Shown in pieces: positions 11,145 to 20,573 of a stretch of 64,000 bases of DNA. Position 1 is the stretch's first letter. Each line of letters begins with the position of its first letter. The notes beneath the pieces were generated by a model, which saw only the letters and a list, made by a program, of their open reading frames with translations, was not told where the DNA came from and searched no databases. Source of the DNA: Aquarana catesbeiana (taxonomy: Eukaryota > Chordata > Amphibia > Anura > Ranidae); contig NC_133328.1 in assembly GCF_042186555.1 (NCBI RefSeq), positions 57,025,431 through 57,089,430 of the forward strand, read 5' to 3'. The translations under genes and the position numbers were made by a program.

Positions 11145-11716
11145 GTGCATAGTATTCAGATTTTAACTTCAGCTTGTCCAGGTAAGCTTTGACAAGAAGG
11201 CTCCATTCACATTTGTACCACTCCAAAGTCGTGCGATTTACATTGCCACTTAGATGCAACATTGAATGGATGCGACTTGGATGCAACTTTGACTGTTGTA
11301 CAACTGTCGCACTGATAACATTAAGATATGACTTTCACGGGTCTTTTGAGACTTTACATTGCAGTCTGATACTAAAGTCGCATGAAAAGTAGTGTAGGAA
11401 CCTTTAGGTCACATAGATTTGAACAGCCCCTACTGAAATACATGGTGTCCAAAGTCACATGACAAGTCGCACAAATGTGAATGGAGCTCAAAACCTAGAA
11501 GCTGATCAGCGACTATGCACAGCGGGCTCCAGTTTTGGTAAATCTCTCTCTCTGTATTATATCACATTGTAAAATAAGATCTTTTTTTACACCACAATGT
11601 CGTCTAGAGCAATCCGATCGTTCAAGTCATCAAAACTGCTAATATCTGTTCTCTTAAACTGGGCACACTATACAATCTGAATGTACAATCTGCTGTAGAG
11701 TTACTAAAACCATTTA

Positions 11717-12247
11717 CAGTAGTACCTTGGATTACAAGCATAATTTGTTCCAGAAGTATGCTTGTAATCCAAAGCAATCATATATCAAAGCAAATTTCCC
11801 CATAGGAATCAATGGAAACTCAGATAATTATTATTATACAGAATTTATATAGTGCCGACAGTTTACGCATCGCTTTACAACATGAGGGCAGACAATACAA
11901 GTACAATACAATTCAACACAGGAGTTATCAGAGGGCCCTGCTCGTTAGAGCTTATAATCTAGGAGATAATGCGTTCAAGTGCCACTGCTGGTGTATGCAG
12001 TACTGCATGTGGCCAGAGGTGTGGGGGCGCCAGAGACACTTGGGAACCGGAGCGTCTCTAAACATCAACGGCACCCCCCGCACCTCTGGCCACATGCGGT
12101 ACTGCACACCCCAGAGGCTTGAATCCTGCTTATCTTGCAAGACAATGCTCACAAATCGAGTCAAATTTTTTAAAAATTTTATTTAAAAAATAGCTCGTAT
12201 TGCGAAATGCTCGTAAACTGTGTTACTCACAATCCGAGGTATTACTT
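11717..12247. mobile_element. TA-target palindromic MITE (Tc1/mariner-like), split by a LINE 3' end
   Basis: The left end CAGTAGTACCTTGGATTAC follows a TA. The right end, near 12247, is its decayed inverse. The middle is a strong stem: 11993-12034 pairs with 12070-12109 around 'catgtggccagaggtg'. A sister copy lies at 63036-63495. A LINE tail (11829-11963) sits inside with a 7-bp duplication. Confidence 0.65.
11829..11963 (-). mobile_element. L2/CR1-type LINE 3' end with target duplication
   Basis: This is the complement of a LINE tail: an ATT-rich end, then 'atttatatagtgccgac', 'gctttacaaca' and 'agggccctgctcg', matching 58553-58690. AGATAAT flanks it on both sides (11822-11828 and 11964-11970). 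The unoccupied site is visible in the sister MITE (complement of about 63383-63397), which reads straight through 'aagataatttgttc'. It is a severely 5'-truncated insertion of about 135 bp. Confidence 0.75.
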
Positions 12248-12467
12248 TAATAGGAGGATACCTCTGGACAATCTATTCAATCTGCAATAAATCAGGTAGG
12301 CCCCTGTGCTATGTAGCTGATGGTAGATGGTGAGAAGATTGTTCAATCAGATCACATAGTGTATGGCTACCTTTGGGGGTTCATTCACACTAGCAGTTGA
12401 GGGGTGCAAAACCCACACACTTTTACTCCACCCAGCTGCTACCCACTTTGTGTACCTCTGCAGCTAG

Positions 12468-12986
12468 TCATGTTGGAACAGGAAGGGGCCATCCCCAAAC
12501 TGTTCCCACAAAGTTGGAAACATGAAATTGGCCAAAATGTTGGTATGCTGATGCCTTAAGAGTTCCCTTCACTGGAACTAAGGGGCCAAACCCAACCCCA
12601 GAAAAACAACCCCACACCATAATCCCCCCGCCACCAAATGATTTGGACCAGTGCACAAAGCAAGGTCCATAAAGACATGGATGAGGGAGTTTGCGGTGGA
12701 GGAACTTGACTGGCCTGCACAGAGTCCTGATCTCAACCCAATAGAACACCTTTGGGATTAATTAGACTAGAGACTGCCAGCCAGCCCTTCTCATCCAACA
12801 TCAGTGCCTGACCTCACAAATGCTCTTCTGGAAGAATGATCAAAGCATTCCCATAGACACACTCCTAAACCTTGTGGACAGCCTTCCCAGAAGAGTTGAA
12901 ACTGTTATAGCTACAAAGGGTGGACCAACTCATTATTTATATATATATATATATAAAGTTCATGTGTCCCAATACTTTAGGTAATA
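12468..12986. pseudogene. Rearranged Tc1 relic with coding segments in opposite orientations
   Basis: On the minus strand 12540-12660 encodes GGGGIMVWGCFSGVGFGPL, the central Tc1 transposase motif. On the plus strand about 12705-12760 encodes DWPAQSPDLNPIEHLW, the DDE region. Parts of one transposase thus face each other, and the piece ends in a Tc1 terminus ('gtcccaatacttt', 12966-12978). The copy at 57619-58139 has the mirror arrangement, so this is a family structure. It is not translatable as a transposase. Confidence 0.7.
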
Positions 12987-13750
12987 GAGCGTATGTAAAA
13001 CGATGCATCTATAGAGGAGCAGAGCTGTCCGCTAGGTATGTTAGGACTAGAGGACACCTCTCCCAGTCTTGTGCTGGGAGGATCAGGTAAGTACATCTGC
13101 CTTCTCCTCTCCCCTAGACATAAATGAGCAGTGAACACGTGCAGTGCAGGAATTGACCCACTGCAGGGGAAAACTAATTTTCTTCCTGGAGATGGGTTTA
13201 AATCCTTGGGAGGGTAAGGCCTCATACAAACAAGCACTTTGTGCCATAAAATATAGAATTTGGGAATATTTCCCTCTCTGGGATCCCCAGCTGCTGTGTA
13301 CAGCCAGCTGCTCATAGAAATCAATGGCTGCACGCAGGTACACAGGTACACACGGATGCGTACAGACATAGAACTCTGGATACAGAATGCTCAGGGGTGA
13401 TCATCCATACACATGTGTTTACACAAGTACCAGCATCTACCAGTGTACTGCTGTTGATTTCTATGAGTGACTTTACACAGCTCACTTGGTGGAGAAACAC
13501 TCCCAAATTTTACATTGTACAACCCCAAGCGCCTGTAGTCATGAAGTCTAATAAAAAGGAGAAGAGATAAGAAACACATTACATATGCAGTTTCTGCTTC
13601 CTGCTTTGAAGTGCTACACAATGCTTTACTGCTCATAATTATAATGAAAATCTGGAAATCCTCCAACTGAAAACAATGCACTCCCTCAGTGGCTGATGTC
13701 TTATTTCAGAGGTCCATCCAGCCCTCCCCTGTGTGTGGGGACCCACATTA
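12987..13750. other. Intronic sequence, no gene recognised
   Basis: Mixed-composition DNA between two Tc1 relics. Open frames on the minus strand (12977-13506) have no domain signatures, and no transposon ends or simple repeats longer than about 20 bp were noted. It ends with the TA (13749-13750) used by the next element. Confidence 0.3.
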
Positions 13751-13773
13751 CAGTGCCTTGCAAAACTATTCAC

Positions 13774-14166
13774 CAGTGTTCATTTTGGCAGCAAATTTTG
13801 ATTTAGTTTTAGTCGTAGTCTTAGGACTAAAATGGCATTATAGTTTTTAGTCCCATTTTAGTCTTCTGCAATTGTTTTAGTCGTATTTAGTCGACTAAAT
13901 TTCCAGTGCATTTTAGTTGACTAAAACTAATTTTAGTCAGCTAAAATCTAATTGTTGTAATTAAATTGTAATGCATTAACATTTCTCTACAATTTCCAAA
14001 CTCATTATACAGTACACTGCTGGAGTGAAAAATCTCATATTATTTGAGCTATGAACATACACTACAGACCAGTGTTCATTTTGAAGTCAAATTTCAATTT
14101 AGTTTTAGTCCCATTTTAGTCATCTCAATTGCTTTAGTCGTATTTTAGTCGACAAAATTAACACTG
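13774..14166. mobile_element. hAT MITE inserted in the Tc1 left terminus
   Basis: Begins CAGTGTTCATTTTGGCAGC and ends CGACAAAATTAACACTG, imperfect inverted copies. The flanks CTATTCAC (13766-13773) and GTATTCAC (14167-14174) match at 7 of 8 bases, as expected for an older hAT insertion. The interior is built from 'gttttagtc' and 'gactaaaa' words in both orientations, with a second internal copy of the left end at about 14071. It is non-coding. Confidence 0.75.
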
Positions 14167-14556
14167 GTATTCACCCCTTTGGCTTTTTACCTATTTGGTT
14201 ACATTACAGCCTTTAGTTCAATGTTTTTTTTTTAATCTGAATTATATGTGATGGATCAGAACACAATAGTCTAAGTTGGTTGAAGTAAAATTAGAAAAAT
14301 ATATACATAAAACTATTTTCAGAAATAAAAAACTGATAATTGGCATGTGCGTATGTATTCACCCCCTTTGATTATGAAGCCCATAAAAAGCTCTGGTGCA
14401 ACCAATTACCTTCAGAAGTCACCATAATTAGTGAAATGATGTCCACCTGTTTGCAATCCAAGTGTCACATGATCTGTCATTACATAGACACACCTTTTTG
14501 AAAGGCCCCAGAGGCCTGCAACACCTAAGCAAGAGGCACCACTAACCAAACACTGC

Positions 14557-15543
14557 ATGAAGACCAAGGAACTCTCCAAACAAGTAAGGGACAATGTTGT
14601 TGAGAAGTACAAGTCAGGGTTAGGTTATAAAAAAAAACATCCAAATCTTTGATGATCCCTAGGAGCACCATCAAATCTATCATAACCAAATGGAAAGAAC
14701 ATGGCACAACGGCAAACCTGCCAAGAGACGGCCGCACACCAAAACTCACCTGACCGGGCAAGGTGGGCATTAATCAGAGAGGCAGCACAGAGACCTAAGG
14801 TAACCCTGGAGGAGCTGCAGAGATCCACAGCAGAGACTGGAGTATCTGTACATAGGATGTGAGTGGCCAGAATAAAGCCATTACTTTCACCAAAAAACAA
14901 AATGGCACGTTTTAAGTTTGTGAAAAGGCATGTGGGAGACTCCCAAAATGTATGAAGGAAGGTGCTCTGGTCTGATGAGACTAAAATTGAACTTTTTGGC
15001 CATCAAAGAAAACGCTATGTCTGGCACAAACCCAACACATCACATCACCCAAAGAACACCATCCCCACAGTGAAACATGGTGGTGGCAGCATCGTGCTGT
15101 GGGGATGTTTTTCAGCAGTCGGGACTGGGAAACTGGTCAGAGTTGAGGTAAAGATGGATGGTGCTAAATACAGGGATATTCTTGAGCAAAACCTGTACCA
15201 CTCTGTGTGTGATTTGAGGCTAGGACGAAGCTTCACCTTCCAGCAGGACAATGACCCCAAACACACTGCTAAAGCAACACTTGAGTGGTTTAAGGGGAAA
15301 CATGTAAATGTGTTGGAATGGCCTAGTCAAAGCCCAGACCTCAATCCAATAGAAAATCTGTGGTCAAACTTAAAGATTGCTGTTCACAAGCTCAAACCAG
15401 GAGCTGGAGCAGTTTTGCAAGGAGGAATAGGCAAAAATCCCAGTGGTAAGATGTGGCAAGCTCATAGAGACTTATCCAAAGTGACTTGGAGCTGTGATAG
15501 CCGCAAAAGGTGGCTCTACAAAGTATTGACTTTAGGGGGGTGA
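14557..15543 (+). pseudogene. Tc1-like DDE transposase, frameshifted
   Basis: The reading starts at ATG 14557 with a paired-type helix-turn-helix region (KELSKQVRDNVVEKYKSG). A poly(A) at 14630-14638 shifts the frame and leads to a stop. Homology resumes in other frames (STIKSIITKWKEHGT) and then in a long open stretch from 14962: LWSDETK with the first catalytic Asp, GGGSIVLWGCFS, QQDNDPKHTA with the second Asp, and SPDLNPIENLW with the catalytic Glu. The catalytic half is open for about 190 codons, but the DNA-binding half is broken. The protein would have cut and pasted this element through its inverted repeats. Confidence 0.85.
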
Positions 15544-15757
15544 ATAGTTATGCACATTGACTTTTTCTGTTATTTTGTCCTATTTGTTGTTTGCTTTACA
15601 ATAAACAAAATTATATATATATATCTTCAAAGTTGTGGGCGCATGTTCTGTAAATTAAATGATGCAAATCCCCAAACAATCCATGTTAATTCCAGGTTGT
15701 GAGGCAACAAAACACAAAAAAAAAAAGGGGGGGTGAATACTTTTGCAAGGCACTGTA

Positions 15758-16736
15758 TATAAGGAAAGCTGATCCTTGTCCTGAAATGTCCCGGAGGACC
15801 AGCACCCTCCCCCATATTATTTTAGAAGCCTCTTTCTCTTTTTGTAATACATTCTTTGGAAGTGGTTGCATGCGTTTGATTTCAACAACTTCCTCAATGT
15901 TTACTTAGAAGGGAGATTACAAAGAGCAGAAGTGTTGCTACAACAAGATCATATTTGTGTGAAAGATTAGAATTGTGATTAAAAGGATGCGTCACCGCCG
16001 CCATGAAGAGCCCATTCTGGATAAAGCACAAACTTCTCCTTCCATGGAAGGTGAGAGACTTGGCCTACATACATCTTCGGAAAGCCCATGGACAGCACAC
16101 ATCGCATGTCTCCGCTCAACAAGGACTGAGCACACTTTAGGGAATGGGATTGTATGCATTAGGACCCTTTAACATGTATGTTTATACCATAAAGTGTAGG
16201 GAATATGCATTGCTGATGGCCATTTTCCATGCACTGATAGTCGCTGAGCTTATTACCCTTGCATTGACATGTTTCCTGTTCATGCATTTTACATGGTACA
16301 TATGCACCAAAACCCTCAAAAGCACGTGTAGGAAAACCCCCTTTTTTTTCTGCATTGACCTACATAAATCTGAACTGGCAAAATATAGTCAAGTCTTTTT
16401 GAAGAAGATGTTGCAGCAGAAACATGTGCAAGTATGAACGGGCATGCATGGATCTCTTGTGCCCTCTCTCCGCTCTACCCTACCCGGCTCTAATTCCACC
16501 CCTAACAAATAATAACACAAAGCAGATTTCATTGATCTGACTGTGATAACTAAAATAAGGATAAAATAGGATTGGCTTACTATAGGCACTGTACACATCA
16601 CTACCTCCTTGTTAAGCAAATATTGTAATGCTACTGTATAATATAGCATTAAAAAAAACGAAAACAAACGAGGGGCACTTTCACAGATTTCGCATTCAGA
16701 GAGACTTCCAGCCAAGCACAGCACTGGACAGGGGAG
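15758..16736. other. Apparently single-copy intronic sequence
   Basis: No element termini, exon signature or internal repeats were recognised. Frames at 16144-16437 (plus) and 16389-16724 (minus) are unsupported by any motif. It is a possible host of conserved non-coding DNA. Confidence 0.3.
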
Positions 16737-16756
16737 CAGGACCTGCCAAAGTTACC

Positions 16757-16830
16757 TTTTCCTATTAACAAGCTGGTGATTGGTTGTTCAGACCGCCTAG
16801 CAACCAATCACCAGCTTGTTAATAGGAAAA
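16757..16830. repeat. Perfect 30-bp-arm hairpin carrying CCAAT boxes
   Basis: Arm 16757-16786 is the exact complement of 16801-16830, with a 14-base loop. Looser pairing continues outward ('ctgccaaagtt' near 16742 with 'aactttgccag' near 16847), so it is likely the core of a small palindromic MITE. Each arm holds ATTGG or CCAAT. From 16863 to 17222 nothing definite is seen. Confidence 0.85.
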
Positions 16831-17224
16831 AAAAAAAAAAAAACACAACTTTGCCAGCTCCCACCCAACCCTCCTCCCCAACCTCATCTAGTTCTTTGCC
16901 ATCTTTGAGGGCTATAGAGAGAGATTATATATAATATATCAGGCTCAACAAACTGCATTCAATTTGCAGTGGCATGTGTACATATCGTTTAGGTGGGACG
17001 GCAGTTAAACCAAGTCTCAACTGCTTGTTTTTACCAGCCCTTATGTAAACAAGGCCTTGGTTGGTTATAAAGTCAAAAGTGGAACTAAAGCCTCCTAGCT
17101 ATCCTTTTCAGCCAAGGAAGCCGCCATCTTTTGTTTGATCCGCAACTGCCGTGGTGCTGCACGTTTTGACACCAGCCATTTGATGGTTTGATAGTTTGGT
17201 GGAGAGCTCAAGCAAATGTTACAG

Positions 17225-17593
17225 TAAGACCCCTTTTACACTAGAGGCATTTTTCAGGCATTTTAGCGATAAAAATAAACGTCTCTCAATGCTCCCCAGT
17301 GTGAAAGCCCGAGTACATTCACACTGGGGCGCTGCGCTGGCAGGACGTTAGAAAAAAAAAGTCCTGCAAGCAGCATCTTTGGGGCGGTGGAGGGGTATAC
17401 ACCGCTCCTGCCCACTGAAATAAATGGGCACCGCTGCCAAAGCACCTGAAAAGCGCAGCGGCGATACACGGGCATTATTAATCCTTTCTTCGGCCACTAG
17501 CAGGGGCTAAAAGTGCCCCGCTAGCGGCTAAAAAGCGCCGCTAAAACTAGCGTCGCTTTACTGCTAACGCGGCTCATGGTGAAAGGGTTCTTA
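17225..17593. mobile_element. Harbinger-like MITE
   Basis: Ends TAAGACCCCTTTTACACTAG and the complement of TAAGAACCCTTTCACCATG. Inner blocks, such as 'cagtgtgaaagcccgag' and 'gtcctgcaagcagcatc', are the inverse of blocks at 45380-45480, identifying a second copy in the opposite orientation. It is GC-rich and non-coding. It lies inside an older repeat whose right end is 'tagttccgcttta' (about 17656). Confidence 0.6.
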
Positions 17594-17679
17594 GCATTTT
17601 CAGAATGCCGGGAATGTAACAGTTTTTTTTTTTTTAAGTTGTTAATTTGATGGTTTTAGTTCCGCTTTATTGCATGCTC

Positions 17680-18522
17680 TGCACTAAAGTTTAACATTGA
17701 ACTTTACCCATAACAACTGGATAAAAAAATAATGTTCTTTAGCAAGACATTCCATATTAATAAGGATTACCAAAATTAGCGTGTGCTGTAAATTGCTTCC
17801 AGCATTGCTCCCGTTTCCTCTTGCTGGAGGCTGCCATTTTGCTGAAGCCGAGGGCCCCTGAGCAGCAGTAAATCATTAGGCCGTCAGCAGATCAGCCTCT
17901 ACAAATTGGCACAGTGCCTAAAAATAGAGCAAAAAGCAAAAATGTGCATTAAAATGTTTTGCACTGAAGCTTGCAAAGCAATGCAACTGGTATCAGTGGA
18001 TCGATATTGCAATGCACAGGCGCCAATATTCCTCCAGGTCCATACAGAGTTATGGACCTTCGTTCAGGTCTCATGCAAACAGGGCATTTGTCTAAGACAC
18101 TGACTATCTAAGATAATCTTTTTACATCAGTCATGTTACTGACCCCGTTGCCAATTAACCTAAATTAGTTTTAAAAAAATGTTTTTCCAGCTCTTCCTTG
18201 TTAGTACCACTTGCTCGCTTTTTGTTGCCCTCCGCCAATCTTTTTTAGATGTGTTGCTGCCATCAATTTCAAAATAACTTATTTTTTTTTTAAATGGTAC
18301 ATTTATTGTGAATAAAAGATAGGTTTGAGATTTGGAAATCATTGCATCCTGTTTTTTTGTGCACAGCGTCCCAACATTTTTGGAACTGGGGTTGTATAAA
18401 AAAGTCAACAGAAGAAAAGAATTATGCAGAGAATTGCATTTCAATTATTTTCAAATATTCAGAGATCCTATGTACCCCTTTATTTGGTTTCCATTCCTGC
18501 CAAGGGGTAGGGCTACTACTGC
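17680..18522. other. Apparently single-copy intronic sequence
   Basis: 17690-18120 has balanced composition and no block found elsewhere in the window. No exon or element ends are seen, and frames at 17906-18103 and 18160-18444 have no motifs. Confidence 0.3.
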
Positions 18523-18986
18523 TTAAAGAGGAACCGCAGTCTGCTCACATAATTTGTAATAAAAACATCATTCTGAAGCTTCCCTCCAACCACTTTGCAT
18601 ATTATTCTATATATACTGTGATTCTGTACTTGCCAAATATGCTGCAGAAATCTCCCTCCACTGAGTCTGGCTGCAACCATTTTAACTGTGGGCAGCTGAA
18701 GCTGCTGCCTGTTCACTTCCTGGATTTACACAGACACACACCTCACGCTCTGCAGCGCTCATTGGCCCTCTTATGACTCGTCCCCCCTCCTTTCAGAGAG
18801 ACAGAGAGAAAGAGAGACATGATGTCATAAGCCTAGGCTAATGACCAGACAAGAAACAGGAAGTGGGCTGTATAAAGTATTTACTGGCAGAAAAAAAAAT
18901 TACTATCCAAAGTTAGAAACAATGGCAGAAGATTTCATAAATGGAAAGTTGAAAAAAAAAAAATAATTACTGAAGGTCCACATTAA
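18523..18986 (+). mobile_element. TTAA MITE family C
   Basis: TTAAAGAGGAACCGCAGTC at 18523 and the decayed inverse end GGTCCACATTAA at 18986. The interior matches 55556-56007 in inverse orientation over almost its whole length ('gcagctgaagctgctgcc', 'acttcctggatttacac', 'atgatgtcataagcc'). The 144-codon frame across it is a by-product of this repeat, since the same peptide recurs in the 55.6-kb copy. 30659-30790 is a third, partial relative. Confidence 0.65.
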
Positions 18987-19683
18987 GAACCCCTGCAATA
19001 AGTAGTTCAGGTAGAAGTACGACAGCCGTGCACCTATAAAACCAAGTCTGCACCGGCTGCTCCCATATATTCATTACTGACAGATCTCTTCGAAAGTTTA
19101 AAAATGGGAAGGCAGAAAGCAGAAGTAAAATTGTAAAAAAGCCAATTATAATTAGACTCTCCCTGCAAACTGTTTAGCAAAATGTTGAGTTAGAGAAGTG
19201 AAGGGCAAACTATCCGAAAGATAATTACTCTGAGAAAGCTGACAGGGATTACATTACCAATCAGGATAATTGTTCACTTTCTAGCCCCGGGATTGGCAAA
19301 CCCTTTAAAGCTGAGGCCTTCAAATGCTGATATCAGTCCATCACACGCATGTATTTCAGCCGGCCAGATCTCGCAAGTGATTACGCCGCACGTACGGCTT
19401 CCTGCCGATGATACAAAAGGATCCAAAACCCGTGTCTGGCAGATGACTGGCTGAACACAAATACAAAACCTTTGGCAGGTAAAAGATGTCATTTAAGCAT
19501 TTCAAGTCTGCCTGCAACTCAGAATCTACGCCTGGCTTCTGACTAAATTTACTGAAAGCCACAAAAAAATAAATAAAAAAAAATTGAGACCAAGTCCAAA
19601 AACTTGGGAAAAAAAAAATAATGAATCAATTCATCCATTTTAAAAATCAAATAAAAAAAAAAAAAAAAAAAAAACAAACAAAC
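18987..19683. other. Apparently single-copy region, conserved-element candidate
   Basis: 19060-19560 has balanced, non-repetitive composition and homeobox-like words (AATTATAATTAG, GATAATTACT). No exon was recognised. A-rich runs follow at 19562-19672. Without an alignment I cannot say whether it is conserved. Confidence 0.35.
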
Positions 19684-19760
19684 TTAAAGTGGAGCTCCAC
19701 CCAAAAGGGGAAGTTCTGCTTTAAGAACTCCCCTCCCACATTTGGTATGTAATTTTTTAT
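19684..19760 (+). mobile_element. Left end of a TTAA element holding the polypurine tract
   Basis: TTAAAGTGGAGCTCCACCC opens at 19684 and matches starts such as 54979 (TTAAAGCGGAGCTCCACTC). A second TTAA-containing palindrome, 'gaagttctgctttaag', follows. The right end was not found, so the element may have been disrupted by expansion of the polypurine tract. Confidence 0.45.
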
Positions 19761-20573
19761 GGGGGGGGAAGAGGGAGGAAAGAAAGAGGGGAGGGGGGGG
19801 GGGAAGAAAGAGGGGAGGGGGGGGGGGGAGGAAAGAGGGGAGGGGGGGGGGGGGAGAGAAGAAAGAGGGGAGGGGGAGGAAAGAAAGAGGGGAGGGGGAG
19901 GAAAGAAAGAGGGGAGGGGGAGGAAAGAAAGAGGGGAGGGGGAGGAAAGGGAAGGGAAGAAAAGGAAAAGGAAGAGGGGAGGGGAGGGGAGGGGAGGGGA
20001 GGGGAGGGGAGGGGAGGGAAGAAAGAGGGGAGGGGAGGGAGAAAGAAAGAGAGGAGGGGGGAGGAAAGAAAGAGGGGAGGGGGAGGAAAGAAAGAGGGGA
20101 GGGGGAGGAAAGAAAGAAAGAGGGGAGGGGGAGGAAAGAAAGAGGGGAGGGGGAGGGGGAGGGGGAGGCAAGAAAGAGGGGAGAAAGAGGGGAGGGGGAG
20201 GGAAGGGAAGAAAAGGAAGAGGGGAGGGGAGGGGAGGGGAGGAAAGGAAAGGAAAGGAAGAGGGGAGGGGAGGGGAGGGGAGGGGAGGAAAGGAAGAGGG
20301 GAGGGGAGGGGAGGGAAGAAAGAGGGGAGGGGAGGGAAGAAGGAGGGGAGGGAAGAAAGAGGGGAGGGGAGGGATGAAAGAGGGGAGGGGAGGGATGAAA
20401 GAGGGGAGGGGAGGGGAGGGGAGGGAAGAAAGAGGGGAGGGAAGAAAGAGGGGAGGGGAGGGGAGGGAAGAAAAGGAGGTAGGAAGGGGAGGGGAGGGAG
20501 GAGGGTCAAGGGAAGAAGGGGAGGGGAGGGAAGAAGAGGAGGTAGGAAGGGAAGGGGAGGGGAGGGGGAGGGT
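19761..20573 (+). repeat. About 0.8-kb polypurine (GGGGA/GAAAGA) tract
   Basis: The plus strand is purine-only from 19761 to 20168 (408 bases) and again from 20170 to 20374; only a handful of pyrimidines interrupt it to 20573. Units are variants of 'aggaaagaaagaggggaggg' plus (GGGGA)n. Mirror-symmetric polypurine DNA of this kind can form triplex structures, and the G-runs can form quadruplexes. The six long frames across it are artefacts of the repeat. Confidence 0.95.

Larger units (their letters stand above)
10263..11551. mobile_element. Outer MITE with long inverted ends, split by a hAT element
   Basis: The left end reads GGAGATTTACCAACACTGG, leading to 'gctgtgcatag'. The right end (about 11511-11551) is the inverted version 'ctatgcacag ... 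ttggtaaatctc'. Between them the element is interrupted at 'gtgcatag' by the hAT copy 10314-11144. The interior right part has 'aaagtcgcatg'-like words in both orientations. Superfamily unknown. Confidence 0.55.
13751..15755 (+). mobile_element. Tc1-like transposon, near full length, interrupted
   Basis: Termini are CAGTGCCTTGCAAAACTATT at 13751 and its inverse, TACTTTTGCAAGGCACTG, ending at 15755. A TA lies directly outside each end (13749-13750 and 15756-15757), the Tc1/mariner target duplication. Removing the hAT insertion (13774-14166) leaves about 1.6 kb, the usual Tc1 size. It holds a broken transposase (14557-15543). It is inactive as an autonomous element. Confidence 0.9.

Noticed and set aside
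18342..18776. 144-codon ORF as a gene
   Set aside because: The same peptide recurs from the family C TTAA element at 55680-55904, so it is repeat-derived.
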